A DNA stretch of 64,000 nucleotides, taken from positions 333,504-397,503 of the forward strand of contig UBTF01000008.1 in assembly GCA_900468285.1 (NCBI GenBank), in the 5' to 3' direction. Positions 36,596 through 45,081 of the stretch are shown here, in pieces. The notes below the pieces were generated by a model. It was not told the origin of the DNA. It did not search any database and was given only the letters and a program-made list of their open reading frames with translations. The position numbers and the translations under genes are program-made. Every line of letters begins with the position of its first letter. Position 1 is the stretch's first letter. The stretch comes from Hyphomicrobiales bacterium. Its GTDB lineage: Bacteria; Pseudomonadota; Alphaproteobacteria; Rhizobiales; Rhizobiaceae.

Positions 36596-38221
36596 ATGAA
36601 GTCTTTTGCAAACCTCCTCGACCGCCTGGTGCTGACCCCATCTCGCAATGGCAAGCTGAAGCTGCTGACAGATTATTTCCGCGATGCGCCCGATCCCGAC
36701 AGGGGATATGGGCTGGCCGCTATCGCGGGTACGCTCGACCTCAAGAGCATCAAGCCTGCCATGCTGCGCGAGCTGGTTCTCGAGCGAATGGACGATGTCC
36801 TGTTTCGCTATTCCTATGACTATGTGGGCGACCTTGCCGAGACCATCTCGCTTGTCTGGGACACCAGCCAGAATGCGGACGTTCCGCAAGCCGATGATCC
36901 CGGTCTTGGCGAAGTCATTGCCATGATGAATTCGCTGGGCCGCACCGAAGTCCGTTCCGCCGTGCGCGATCTCCTGGACAGGCTCGACACATCGTCTCGC
37001 TTTGCTTTTCTAAAGCTCGTCACTGGCGGACTGCGCATCGGCGTCTCGGCGCGGCTTGCGCGGCAGGCCCTGGCTGATTTCGGCGAGCGCGATATCACGG
37101 AAATCGAAACCCTTTGGCATGGTCTTGAACCGCCTTATGAGCCGCTCTTTGCCTGGCTTGAGGGCAAGGCAGAGCGCCCGATTCTGGCTACTCCCGCGAT
37201 CTTTCATTCCGTCATGCTGTCAACGCCCGTCGGCGACAACGATCTGCAAAACCTCCTCCCGGAGGATTTTGTCGCGGAGTGGAAGTGGGACGGGATTCGC
37301 GTTCAGCTTTCCCGCTCGGGCGATACGAAAAAGCTATACTCCCGCTCCGGCGACGACATTTCGGGGGCCTTCCCGGACATTCTCGAAACGGTCAATTTCG
37401 AGGGCGTGATGGATGGCGAGTTGCTGATTGGCGGTACCGCGCGCTCCAACAACGCCACGCGCACCTTTTCCGACCTTCAACAGCGTCTGAACCGCAAGAC
37501 CGTGACGGGCAAGATGCTGGAGGAATATCCCGCCTTCATCCGCGCCTACGATCTTCTGTTTGACGGGGAGGAGGATATCCGCGGCGAGACTTTCCTCCAG
37601 CGGCGAGAAAAGCTGAAGGGGCTCATCGACGGTGCACCGCATGATCGTTTCGATCTGTCTCCGCTCGTGCCATTCACGAGTTGGGACGAATTGGAGATGC
37701 TGCGCAAAGCACCGCCCGATCCTGTGATTGAAGGCGTCATGATCAAGCGCAAGGACAGCATCTATCAGGCCGGGCGCGCCAAAGGTCCGTGGTTCAAGTG
37801 GAAGCGCGACCCCTTCAACATCGATGCGGTGATGATGTACGCGCAGCGCGGTCACGGCAAACGCTCCAGCTATTATTCGGATTTCACCTTCGGCGTCTGG
37901 TCGGAAAACGAGGATGGCGAGCAGCTTGTGCCCGTGGGCAAAGCCTATTTCGGTTTCACGGACGCAGAACTCGAAGTGCTGGACAAGTTTGTGCGCGACA
38001 ACACCGTCGAGCGTTTCGGTCCGGTCCGCGCCGTTCGCGCAACGCCGGAATTTGGCTTCGTTTTGGAGGTGGCGTTCGAAGGGATCAACCGCTCCAATCG
38101 CCATAAATCCGGTGTCGCCATGCGGTTTCCACGCATTGCCAGATTGCGCGCCGACAAGCTTCCGTCAGAGGCAGACCGCCTGTCGACACTCGTCGCCATG
38201 ATCGATGAAAAGGCCGAGTGA
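36596..38221 (+). CDS. ATP-dependent DNA ligase (bacterial cluster type)
   Basis: A 541-residue ligase. The N-terminal 200 residues are the DNA-binding domain, and Lys230 in AEWKWDGIRVQL is the residue that takes AMP. DGELLIGG, FIRAYDLLFDGEEDIR, IEGVMIKRKDSIYQAGRAKGPWFKWK and the C-terminal OB fold complete the enzyme. It starts 5 bases past the exonuclease stop. The size fits the family that accompanies the Lhr-like helicase and exonuclease. It probably seals nicks in a repair pathway separate from LigA. Confidence 0.93.
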   Translation: MKSFANLLDRLVLTPSRNGKLKLLTDYFRDAPDPDRGYGLAAIAGTLDLKSIKPAMLRELVLERMDDVLFRYSYDYVGDLAETISLVWDTSQNADVPQADDPGLGEVIAMMNSLGRTEVRSAVRDLLDRLDTSSRFAFLKLVTGGLRIGVSARLARQALADFGERDITEIETLWHGLEPPYEPLFAWLEGKAERPILATPAIFHSVMLSTPVGDNDLQNLLPEDFVAEWKWDGIRVQLSRSGDTKKLYSRSGDDISGAFPDILETVNFEGVMDGELLIGGTARSNNATRTFSDLQQRLNRKTVTGKMLEEYPAFIRAYDLLFDGEEDIRGETFLQRREKLKGLIDGAPHDRFDLSPLVPFTSWDELEMLRKAPPDPVIEGVMIKRKDSIYQAGRAKGPWFKWKRDPFNIDAVMMYAQRGHGKRSSYYSDFTFGVWSENEDGEQLVPVGKAYFGFTDAELEVLDKFVRDNTVERFGPVRAVRATPEFGFVLEVAFEGINRSNRHKSGVAMRFPRIARLRADKLPSEADRLSTLVAMIDEKAE

Positions 38222-38310
38222 TGAATTTACCCTTTCGAAACATTAACTAGACAATCGCGAAACGGAGTGGTGAAATTGCACTGTGCGCAACGCTGTTTGG
38301 GTCATCGCAT

Positions 38311-39249
38311 ATGAAAGATCGATCACCGCCATCTGCCATGGGCAGTTCCCTATCGCGACGCTCCATCCTTGCGGGTGCCGCAGGTTTGACCGCAGCGGCA
38401 TGTCTTCCCAAAATTGCCGGTGCCAGCCTTGTGATGCCCGATGTCATGCCGTTCGAGCATGATGACTACGCGCACGCCAGAAAGCGCTTCCACACCCATC
38501 TCGTCAAAAAGATCTCGGCTCCGGAAAAATCATCCCCGCTCGGCACACCCGAGGGTGGACGTCGTGTGACCTATCCCGGCGGCCCGAACGGATCCATCGA
38601 GCTCGTTGCCTGGCTTTCCGACTACACGCCCGCGACCAAGCTGAAACCGGCAGTCCTGTTTCTCCATGGCGGTAACGCCACCGGGGAGGGGCACTGGGCG
38701 CTGATGAGGCCTTATTGGGAAGCGGGATATGTCGTCCTTTTGCCCACCTTCCGCGGTGAAAACGGCCAGCAGGGTAATTATTCCGGCTTTTATGACGAAA
38801 CATCCGATGCGCTTGCCGCAGCGACCTATCTCGAAAACCTGCCGGGAGTGGACAAGGACCGCATCTATCTCGCCGGCCACTCCAATGGCGGCACCCTGTC
38901 GCTGCTCGCATCCATGGTGCGGCAGTTCCGCGCCTCGGTTCCGATTTCAGCCGGTGTCAATTCCTGGCGCTATTTCAATCGTTATTCCGATGAGCTGTGT
39001 TTCGACGAGAGCAATCCGCAGGAATTCATCATGCGCTCGTCGGTCTGCTTTGGGCCAAGCCTGAAATGCCCGACTCTGCTGTTGCGTGGAACGGAAGAGC
39101 GGCCCTTTGATGCCGATCATAAATTGCTGATGGAGCGCGCCCGTTCCGCCGGAATGCGGATCGACAACATGCTGCTGCAGGGCACGCATAATGGCGTGGT
39201 GCCGGGTGCGGTGGCGGAAAGCATACGCTTCTTCAGTCAGTTTGGCTGA
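38311..39249 (+). CDS. Secreted alpha/beta hydrolase
   Basis: A 312-residue alpha/beta hydrolase. The N-terminus has a Tat-like signal (SRRSILAGAAGLTAAACLP). The fold is shown by KPAVLFLHGGNATGEGHW (oxyanion strand), the nucleophile elbow LAGHSNGGTLSLLAS with Ser, and the His in LLQGTHNGVV. Sequence around it is that of the dienelactone hydrolase/prolyl oligopeptidase group. It is likely a periplasmic esterase or peptidase; the substrate is not known. The signal includes a Cys but not a full lipobox. Confidence 0.85.
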   Translation: MKDRSPPSAMGSSLSRRSILAGAAGLTAAACLPKIAGASLVMPDVMPFEHDDYAHARKRFHTHLVKKISAPEKSSPLGTPEGGRRVTYPGGPNGSIELVAWLSDYTPATKLKPAVLFLHGGNATGEGHWALMRPYWEAGYVVLLPTFRGENGQQGNYSGFYDETSDALAAATYLENLPGVDKDRIYLAGHSNGGTLSLLASMVRQFRASVPISAGVNSWRYFNRYSDELCFDESNPQEFIMRSSVCFGPSLKCPTLLLRGTEERPFDADHKLLMERARSAGMRIDNMLLQGTHNGVVPGAVAESIRFFSQFG

Positions 39250-39337
39250 AGAAGCGCCAAACTGACCGTTTCTCCAGCTTCGCGCCAGCCGGGCAGGGCA
39301 TGGTCATCGCAACGATGACTCCCTTTGAAGCGGTTCA

Positions 39338-40231
39338 ATGACAGTTCTATCCCTGAAACACTGCCGTCGCCTTCTCTCTCTCGCGGTGCTTTCCCTTTTG
39401 CCGGGCCTGAGCGGGTGCCTGTTCATAACCGATACGAGCCGCATGAACCCGGATGTGTTCGTGCAGGAAACAGCACCCGTCTTCAATTACAACAATGTCG
39501 GCTCGATCCCGCGTCCGCCGCTTCCGCCCACGCCGGGCTCGATCAACAGCCGCCCGCCGGACCTTTTCCGGTCGCAATTCCAGCAGCAATATGGTCCGCC
39601 ATCCACAACGCGGCCTTCCGGTTCGGGCCAATCACCAGCCTACAGCACGCAGGTGCTGGGATACGGCCTGCCGGTGAGCAACCCGCTGCATCGTGTCATG
39701 TATGACCAGATCAGCGATGATGGCCATACGCTTCCCGCCATCCCTTACTCTCGCGTCGATCCGCGCTTTTTGCGGCAGGATGTCGATTATCAGACCGCCG
39801 AGGCGCCGGGAACGATCGTCGTCGATACCAAGCAGCATTTCCTTTATCTCGTTCAGCCCGGTGGAAAGGCTGTTCGCTATGGCGTGGGTCTTGGCCGGGA
39901 AGGCTATGCCTGGGCCGGACGTGGCAAGATCCAATGGAAGGCCAAATGGCCGCGCTGGACGCCGCCCGATGAAATGGTCCAGCGACAACCGGAGCTGGCG
40001 TCGATTTCTTCCGCCAATGGCGGCATGGTTCCTGGTCTCAACAATCCGCTCGGTGCCCGGGCGCTTTACATTTTCAAGGATGGCAAGGACACGCTTTACC
40101 GCGTCCACGGCACGCCCGATTGGCAATCGGTCGGCAAGGCCACGTCATCGGGATGCGTGCGAATGCTCAATCAGGATGTCATCGATCTCTATGACCGCGT
40201 GCCGCAGGGTGCGCCGATTGTGGTTATCTGA
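39338..40231 (+). CDS. L,D-transpeptidase lipoprotein (YkuD family), first copy
   Basis: A 297-residue protein with a lipoprotein signal ending LLPGLSGCLF, so Cys27 is acylated. A Pro-rich linker (about residues 50-110) precedes the YkuD domain: GTIVVDTKQHFLYLV, then YRVHGTPDWQSVGKATSSGCVRMLNQDVIDLYDRV with the HxnSxGCxR active site. Such enzymes cross-link peptidoglycan with L,D bonds or attach outer-membrane proteins to it; rhizobia use them for polar growth. It is a paralogue of the next gene. Confidence 0.92.
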   Translation: MTVLSLKHCRRLLSLAVLSLLPGLSGCLFITDTSRMNPDVFVQETAPVFNYNNVGSIPRPPLPPTPGSINSRPPDLFRSQFQQQYGPPSTTRPSGSGQSPAYSTQVLGYGLPVSNPLHRVMYDQISDDGHTLPAIPYSRVDPRFLRQDVDYQTAEAPGTIVVDTKQHFLYLVQPGGKAVRYGVGLGREGYAWAGRGKIQWKAKWPRWTPPDEMVQRQPELASISSANGGMVPGLNNPLGARALYIFKDGKDTLYRVHGTPDWQSVGKATSSGCVRMLNQDVIDLYDRVPQGAPIVVI

Positions 40232-40420
40232 TCACGCACTGAAATAAAGCAGGCCAAAAGTGCCATTGTTGCGCAACAGCAACTGTCCCTTAGCTATCTG
40301 TTAACTGCTATACCAATAGCTGATCTGCTGTGGAACAAACGACGTACAGCGAGATTGAAGGATGGTTCTGCAACCCCGCGTACATCCGCCTAGTCGCTTC
40401 GATGTGAGAAAAACGGCCTT

Positions 40421-41158
40421 ATGATGAGCACCGACACAAATATTTCCAGACGTAGACTTCTTTCCCTTCTCGGCCTTTCCTCTGCATCGCTTCTGACGGG
40501 CTGCGCTTCCTACAGCGCTCGGCCTTTCAACAGCGTTCAGCCTGGAACCCTCGCAAGCAATTTCGCGGGCGATATGCGCTCGATGTTTGCCGGTGGCATT
40601 TCCGATGACGAACTTGCCGTCATGTATGGCACGGTTGAAGATGGCGGCTACGTCATTCCTGCCGTTCCCTACCAGAAGATCGACCGCCGCTACTATCGCC
40701 AGCGCGTTGTCGACCCGACAGGCGAACCTGCCGGAACCATCGTCGTGGATACGCGCTCGCGCTTCCTCTATGTCGTAGAGGCTGGCGGTTCCGCCATGCG
40801 CTACGGTGTCGGCATCGGCCGCGAAGGCTTCGCATGGTCTGGCGAGGGCGTCATCCAGTGGCGTCAGAAATGGCCGAAATGGACCCCGCCGGATGAAATG
40901 GTCGCCCGCCAGCCGGAACTGGTTAAGTTCTCCTCCAAGAATGGCGGCATGCCACCGGGCCTCAAAAACCCGCTCGGCGCGCGCGCGCTTTACATCTTCC
41001 AGAACGGCAAGGACACACTCTATCGCCTGCACGGCTCGCCAGAATGGAACTCCATCGGCAAGGCCGTCTCTTCCGGCTGCGTGCGCCTCATGAACCAGGA
41101 CATCATCGACCTCTACGACCGCGTGCCGAACAAGGCGCGGGTTGTGGTGTGGCAGTAA
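40421..41158 (+). CDS. L,D-transpeptidase (YkuD family), second copy, Tat/lipoprotein signal
   Basis: A 245-residue paralogue. The N-terminus ISRRRLLSLLGLSSASLLTGC has both a twin-arginine motif and a lipobox (LTGC). The YkuD domain reads YRLHGSPEWNSIGKAVSSGCVRLMNQDIIDLYDRV, with the catalytic Cys in SSGCVR. It shares most of its C-terminal 160 residues with the gene before but lacks the Pro-rich linker. The start may be at 40421 or the next ATG. The two enzymes may be exported by different routes. Confidence 0.92.
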   Translation: MMSTDTNISRRRLLSLLGLSSASLLTGCASYSARPFNSVQPGTLASNFAGDMRSMFAGGISDDELAVMYGTVEDGGYVIPAVPYQKIDRRYYRQRVVDPTGEPAGTIVVDTRSRFLYVVEAGGSAMRYGVGIGREGFAWSGEGVIQWRQKWPKWTPPDEMVARQPELVKFSSKNGGMPPGLKNPLGARALYIFQNGKDTLYRLHGSPEWNSIGKAVSSGCVRLMNQDIIDLYDRVPNKARVVVWQ

Positions 41159-41234
41159 TTAACGCTGCTCTAGATTTAAGGGAGGCCTTGTCTGCGACAG
41201 GGCCTCTCCAATCCGGTACCGTGCATGAGTGTCA

Positions 41235-41945
41235 TCAGACGGCCTGGAAATGAGCTTTCCCATCTTGGAGGAAGCACGCCTTGGTAAAATGGCTTAGATC
41301 GGCGTGATTAGGTAAGCGGACGTCTTCCATTCCCGGAAACTCTTTGTCCGAAGCCAGGTACGATCTGTCGATCTGCGACATAAATCCCAGAATGACACCG
41401 GCGCCGCGCGCAAATGCTGACAGAGTTTCCAGTTGTGCGCTGAGCGCTGGTTTGCTGCGTTGCTGTTCAAGCAACTGCAAGAAATCGATGACCGCAATCG
41501 TCCCAGGTCGCTGGCCAGACATATGCTGAACGATATATTCGGCGCTGATCTGGTCCGAGGTGAAAATCTGCACGCTTTCGGCCAAGCTGCCACCAGACGC
41601 ATCGAGAGTTTGGAGATGCTTTTTCGCCTGCGATGCAGTGAAGTCCAAGGTGAAGAGGAAAGCCTGTCGGCCCTCTCTTACTGCGTCAAGGAGAAGTTGG
41701 AGGCCCAGCTTGGTTTTACCTTGGCCGGGTCGACCAGCAAGCAAAAGCAAGTCACCACAGGAAAGCGCAGACAATAGCGGCAAAGATGACGTGCCGCCGG
41801 ATAGGGCGGCTGAAAGCGCGCTCCATCTTGGAAATCCCTCCTCGCGCGCAATCTGGTCAAGAGCCTCATTTAGCGTGACGCCGTGGCGACGAGCCATCAA
41901 CTTCGCCTTGCGCTTGAGCTGAAATACGGGTGCAGAAAGCCTCAT
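41235..41945 (-). CDS. Orphan DnaB/KaiC-like RecA-fold ATPase
   Basis: A 236-residue protein. The first 45 residues (FQLKRKAKLMARRHGVTLNE, then REEGFPRWSAL) form a small helical module found at the start of several accessory proteins. The rest is a RecA-fold ATPase close to the C-terminal domain of DnaB: Walker A AGRPGQGKTKLG, TLDFTASQ, Walker B IAVIDFLQLLEQQ and a GFMSQIDR sensor. It is far shorter than DnaB and lacks its N-terminal primase-binding domain. GGAGG lies 8 bases before ATG 41945. It is not next to any replication gene, and its function is unknown. Confidence 0.75.
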   Translation of the reverse strand: MRLSAPVFQLKRKAKLMARRHGVTLNEALDQIAREEGFPRWSALSAALSGGTSSLPLLSALSCGDLLLLAGRPGQGKTKLGLQLLLDAVREGRQAFLFTLDFTASQAKKHLQTLDASGGSLAESVQIFTSDQISAEYIVQHMSGQRPGTIAVIDFLQLLEQQRSKPALSAQLETLSAFARGAGVILGFMSQIDRSYLASDKEFPGMEDVRLPNHADLSHFTKACFLQDGKAHFQAV

Positions 41946-42331
41946 TGAAAACCTCCATTACGAGCCAAACCGCAACCCCTCCTAATGCGATGCTCGAACA
42001 GACGGTTCGATATTATTCAGTCACCCGGCATGTGAAATGCTTTCCCTTTAGGAGGGGGGAGGCCTGAGTCTGGCCCGTCCCTAGAGCATATTGATTCTGG
42101 CGACTTCCGACAAGTGATCGTATCCCGGACGCAGTTGTTTTAGGCTTCGCGCTTTCATCCTCTGCGGCTGACTGCAGGGAATCGCTTACAGTTGTCCCGC
42201 ATCGATTAGAGTTGCTTCTGCAATGCTCAGTCTCTCTGCGAGCACACTCCGATTAAGTCATTTCAATATCGACACTTTCAACGGTAATTTGTTTCGCTGA
42301 AACCAAGACTCGATGACAGGCCGCCCCCGCG
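41946..42331. other. Non-coding stretch
   Basis: About 390 bases with no credible gene on either strand. It contains the promoter of the ATPase gene, reading left, and the downstream region of ohrR. A run TTTAGGAGGGGGGAGG near 42048 resembles ribosome sites but is not followed by a frame. Confidence 0.4.
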
Positions 42332-42781
42332 TCAGTCCTTCACCAAGTTCTCCTTCAACGCATTCAGCCTGTCTCGCAGCTGCCCCAGCTCCTCCAGGCT
42401 GCACCCGGTTGCTTGCCCGATGGAGCGCATCACGTTTGTGGCTTTTTGTTTCATACCGGCACCTTCCTGCGTAAGGGCTATCAGAACCTGACGCTCATCC
42501 ACGGTGCCGCGCTTGCGGGTGATCAGGCCTGCCTGTTCAAGCCGCTTGAGGAGCGGGGAGAGGGTGCCTGAATCCAGCCCCAGCATTTCGCCGAGTGTTT
42601 TGACGGTTGCCGTTTCCTTCTCCCAAAGGGCCATCATGACGAGATATTGCGGATATGTCAGGCCCAGTGGCTCTAGCAGCGGTTTATAGGCGCGGTTGAA
42701 GGCATGTGCTGCGCCGTATAGCGCGAAGCATATTTGCAGGTCGAGCCTCAGCAGGCCGTCCATCGTTCCGTCGTCCATCAT
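42332..42781 (-). CDS. ohrR: OhrR organic-peroxide sensor and repressor
   Basis: A 149-residue MarR-family regulator. The reactive Cys18 in LDLQICFALYGAAHAF lies at the N-terminal position used by OhrR to sense organic hydroperoxides; the partner region for mixed disulfides (a second Cys, SLEELG preceded by GCS) is also present. The HTH region is MLGLDSGTLSPLLKRLEQAGLI. ATG 42781 has GGAG 8 bases upstream. It is divergent from ohr and should repress it. Confidence 0.93.
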   Translation of the reverse strand: MMDDGTMDGLLRLDLQICFALYGAAHAFNRAYKPLLEPLGLTYPQYLVMMALWEKETATVKTLGEMLGLDSGTLSPLLKRLEQAGLITRKRGTVDERQVLIALTQEGAGMKQKATNVMRSIGQATGCSLEELGQLRDRLNALKENLVKD

Positions 42782-42900
42782 GTGAGCTCCAAAATGCTGC
42801 TGGAGAGGGAACAATTTATCCTGTCACTCGGTTCCTGCACTATGCAAAAGTGCGACGCAATCTACTCAACACATATTGCAGAAACGGGAAAATTTCTCAA

Positions 42901-42943
42901 TGTGCAAAATTATATTGCGCACAATTTAATTGTGGGCTATATG
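42901..42943 (+). promoter_or_regulatory. ohr promoter with OhrR box
   Basis: TTGCGC (42915-42920) and TATATG (42938-42943) are 17 bases apart. Between them is the palindrome CACAATT-T-AATTGTG (42920-42934), the form expected for OhrR. A second, longer inverted repeat, TGTGC-N13-GCACA, covers 42901-42923 and may serve the ohrR promoter. Confidence 0.8.
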
Positions 42944-42975
42944 ACTGATAACATCAACCAAAGGAAGTGATCGAC

Positions 42976-43398
42976 ATGGCAATTCTCTACACAACACAGG
43001 CATCCGCAACGGGCGGCCGTGCAGGCAACGCCAAGTCCGCAGACGGCAATCTGGATGTCACCTTGACGGTTCCGAAGGAACTGGGTGGCGACGGTGCAAC
43101 CGGCACAAACCCGGAGCAGCTTTTCGCAGCCGGATATTCCGCTTGCTTCCTCGGCGCGCTGAAGAACGTCGCTGGCAAGGAAAAGGTCAAGATCCCCGAG
43201 GACACGACAGTAACCGCAACCGTTGGCATCGGCCCGCGTGATGATGGCACCGGCTTCGGCATCGAAGTGTCCCTGAAGGTCAACATTCCCGGTCTCGACA
43301 AGGAAACCGCGGAAGGTCTCGTCCAGAAGGCGCATATCGTTTGCCCATACTCCCACGCCATGCGCACCTCGACCGAGGTTCCGGTCTCTCTGGCGTAA
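42976..43398 (+). CDS. ohr: Organic hydroperoxide resistance protein
   Basis: A 140-residue OsmC-fold peroxidase. The two catalytic cysteines are Cys57 in SACFLGAL and Cys123 in VCPYSHA, with the starting pattern ILYTTQASATGGR. It reduces organic hydroperoxides with dihydrolipoamide. ATG 42976 has AAGGAAG upstream; an in-frame GTG at 42967 is possible. A terminator follows. Confidence 0.95.
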   Translation: MAILYTTQASATGGRAGNAKSADGNLDVTLTVPKELGGDGATGTNPEQLFAAGYSACFLGALKNVAGKEKVKIPEDTTVTATVGIGPRDDGTGFGIEVSLKVNIPGLDKETAEGLVQKAHIVCPYSHAMRTSTEVPVSLA

Positions 43399-43425
43399 TC
43401 TGGTTTTCCCAGGACATGACGCATC

Positions 43426-43458
43426 AAGGGCTGGCTCATTGCCAGCCCTTCTTGTTTT
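43426..43458 (+). terminator. Terminator of ohr
   Basis: AAGGGCTGGC and GCCAGCCCTT enclose a TCATT loop and are followed by CTTGTTTT. Confidence 0.85.
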
Positions 43459-43460
43459 CA

Positions 43461-43484
43461 GAAAGAAATCTGCTATATTCTTTC
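43461..43484 (+). promoter_or_regulatory. Promoter region and inverted repeat of the Xre-RES module
   Basis: GAAAGAA-N10-TTCTTTC is a perfect 7-base-arm inverted repeat with a TATATT -10-like element inside it. It lies 17 bases before the antitoxin start and is a candidate autoregulatory site. Confidence 0.5.
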
Positions 43485-43501
43485 CAAGGAAAGGATATGC
43501 C

Positions 43502-43885
43502 ATGAATATCCGCGTGAAAGCAGAGGCAGCGCCCGCAGAGCAGGGCAGGGTCGTGACGAAAGCCGTCATTGCCGCAGCTGATAGGTTGGGCCTCAGTGCC
43601 GCGCGTGTCGCAGACATTCTGGGCGTCTCGGCACCAACTGTTTCCCGCATGAAGAAGCTCGATTTCGTTCTCGATCCAGCCAGCAAATCATTTGAGCTTG
43701 CGGTGCTGCTCATTCGCGTCTTTCGCTCTCTGGATGCTGTTGTCGGCGGGGACGAAGGCGTCGCGCGCGGCTGGCTGAAAAACCACAATATTGCTCTGGC
43801 CGCTGCGCCAGCCGATAAACTCACAACCATTACCGGATTGCTCGATGTCCTTGCATACCTGGACGCCCGACGCGCTCCGCTCTGA
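43502..43885 (+). CDS. Xre-type (MbcA/ParS) antitoxin
   Basis: A 127-residue protein with an N-terminal HTH (ADRLGLSAARVADILGVSAPTVSRMKK) and the C-terminal ParS/MbcA toxin-binding domain (ELAVLLIRVFRSLDAVVGGDEGVARGWLKNHN). It precedes and overlaps the RES toxin gene, as in MbcA-MbcT and Xre-RES modules. ATG 43502 has GGAAAGGA upstream; a start at 43439 would lie in the ohr terminator. It should neutralise the toxin and repress the operon. Confidence 0.88.
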   Translation: MNIRVKAEAAPAEQGRVVTKAVIAAADRLGLSAARVADILGVSAPTVSRMKKLDFVLDPASKSFELAVLLIRVFRSLDAVVGGDEGVARGWLKNHNIALAAAPADKLTTITGLLDVLAYLDARRAPL

Positions 43886-44615
43886 AAGACGGGAAATTTC
43901 CGGACGCTGGTGGCGGCTGGTGGAGGCGCAGCACCGTGTTTCGACCATGAAGCTTGTCGATACGGTCGAGGAACAGTCCCTGCTTGAGGATCTGCTAGAA
44001 AACAGCAAAAGACGCTTTCCGCCTGAATGTGATGGCCTCGATTACCTTCTCGCCACGCCCTTCCGGTACGATGCCGCCTATCCGCACGGATCGCGTTTTC
44101 GCAGGGCGGGTTTTACCAAGGGCGTTTATTACGCGTCTGCGGCGGTGGAAACGGCACTGGCCGAAATGGCCTTTTACCGGCTGCTCTTTTATGCGGAGTC
44201 GCCGTCAACGCCGCTACCTGCCAATGCGGCGGAATACACGGCCTTTTCGGCCGCCATCGACACGCCGTCCGCGCTGGATCTCACGCAGCCACCTCTTTCA
44301 CGCGACAAGACCATCTGGACGGACCCGACGAATTATGAACCCTGCCAGGGCGTGGCTGACTGCGCGCGCGAGGCGGATGTTGATGCCATCCTCTACCAGT
44401 CTGTCCGTGATCCGAAAGAAGGGCTGAACATCGCCCTACTGACGCCGCTTGGCTTTTCCCGCAAGCAGCCGGTAGAGCGCACCAACTGGCGCATCCGGCT
44501 GGCAAATTCCGGTGTTCAGGCGCTCTGCGAATTTCCGATGCGCAGGATTGGGTTTGCGCTTGAGGATTTTGCAGGAGACCCGCGTATTGCCCAACTCGGC
44601 GAGGGCAGCCGCTAG
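43845..44615 (+). CDS. RES-domain toxin (NAD+ degrading type)
   Basis: A 256-residue RES-domain protein. The pattern of conserved residues is seen as WRLVEAQ (Arg), KGVYYAS...ALAEMAFY (Tyr and Glu) and ILYQSVRDPKEGLNIALL (Ser). Proteins of this family deplete NAD+ and halt growth. The start ATG overlaps the end of the antitoxin gene by 41 bases, so the two are coupled. Its stop overlaps the end of the convergent MarR gene by 4 bases. Confidence 0.9.
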   Translation: MSLHTWTPDALRSERREISGRWWRLVEAQHRVSTMKLVDTVEEQSLLEDLLENSKRRFPPECDGLDYLLATPFRYDAAYPHGSRFRRAGFTKGVYYASAAVETALAEMAFYRLLFYAESPSTPLPANAAEYTAFSAAIDTPSALDLTQPPLSRDKTIWTDPTNYEPCQGVADCAREADVDAILYQSVRDPKEGLNIALLTPLGFSRKQPVERTNWRIRLANSGVQALCEFPMRRIGFALEDFAGDPRIAQLGEGSR

Positions 44616-45058
44616 CCGAGATCGATCAGGTCTTGCCTGAGGCGATTGGCATCGCCGCTTGCAATCTGCGCTTCCACTTCCACATGGGTCTGCGTCCAGA
44701 TCGGTAGTGCGTGGACAAGCACAGCCAGGCCTTCTTCCGTCAATCGAAGTCGTTTGCCGCGCTTGTCCTTCGGGTCCGGCTCTACCGATACCAGCCCACG
44801 CTTTTGCAGCGGCTTCAGCGCCGCTGTCAGGGTTGTTCGATCCATGGCCAGAAGCTGCGCCACCGGCCCCATCGGCGGCGGTTCAGGCCGGTTCAGAGAC
44901 ATCAGAAGCGAAAACTGCCCATTGGTCAGTCCCGCCGGTTTCAATGCCGCGTCGAAGCGGCGGGCAAGCGCGCGTGCGGCACGTTGCGCGTGAAGGCAGA
45001 GACAGGTGTCTCGCACAAAAAGCGTTGTCGAAAAGGGAATCACCGGCATATTTGACAT
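44612..45058 (-). CDS. MarR-family regulator
   Basis: A 148-residue winged-helix protein: LTNGQFSLLMSL, GPVAQLLAMDRTTLTAALKPLQKRGLVSVE and DPKDKRGKRLRLTEEG are the HTH and wing. Three Cys residues lie near the N-terminus (Cys19 and Cys21 in RDTCLCLHAQRA), which could sense redox. It is divergent from the DUF899 gene, with a palindrome between. The first ATG (45058) is 6 bases from a -10 like box; ATG 45049 is an alternative. Confidence 0.85.
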   Translation of the reverse strand: MSNMPVIPFSTTLFVRDTCLCLHAQRAARALARRFDAALKPAGLTNGQFSLLMSLNRPEPPPMGPVAQLLAMDRTTLTAALKPLQKRGLVSVEPDPKDKRGKRLRLTEEGLAVLVHALPIWTQTHVEVEAQIASGDANRLRQDLIDLG

Positions 45059-45081
45059 GCGTAATATATGTTGATATCAAC
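45052..45081. promoter_or_regulatory. Divergent promoter with GTTGATATCAAC palindrome
   Basis: The perfect palindrome GTTGATATCAAC is at 45070-45081. On the plus strand TTGACA (45052-45057) and TATCAA (45075-45080) are 17 bases apart. On the minus strand TTGACT and CATATA, also 17 apart, enclose the same palindrome. A MarR dimer there would block both promoters. Confidence 0.65.
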
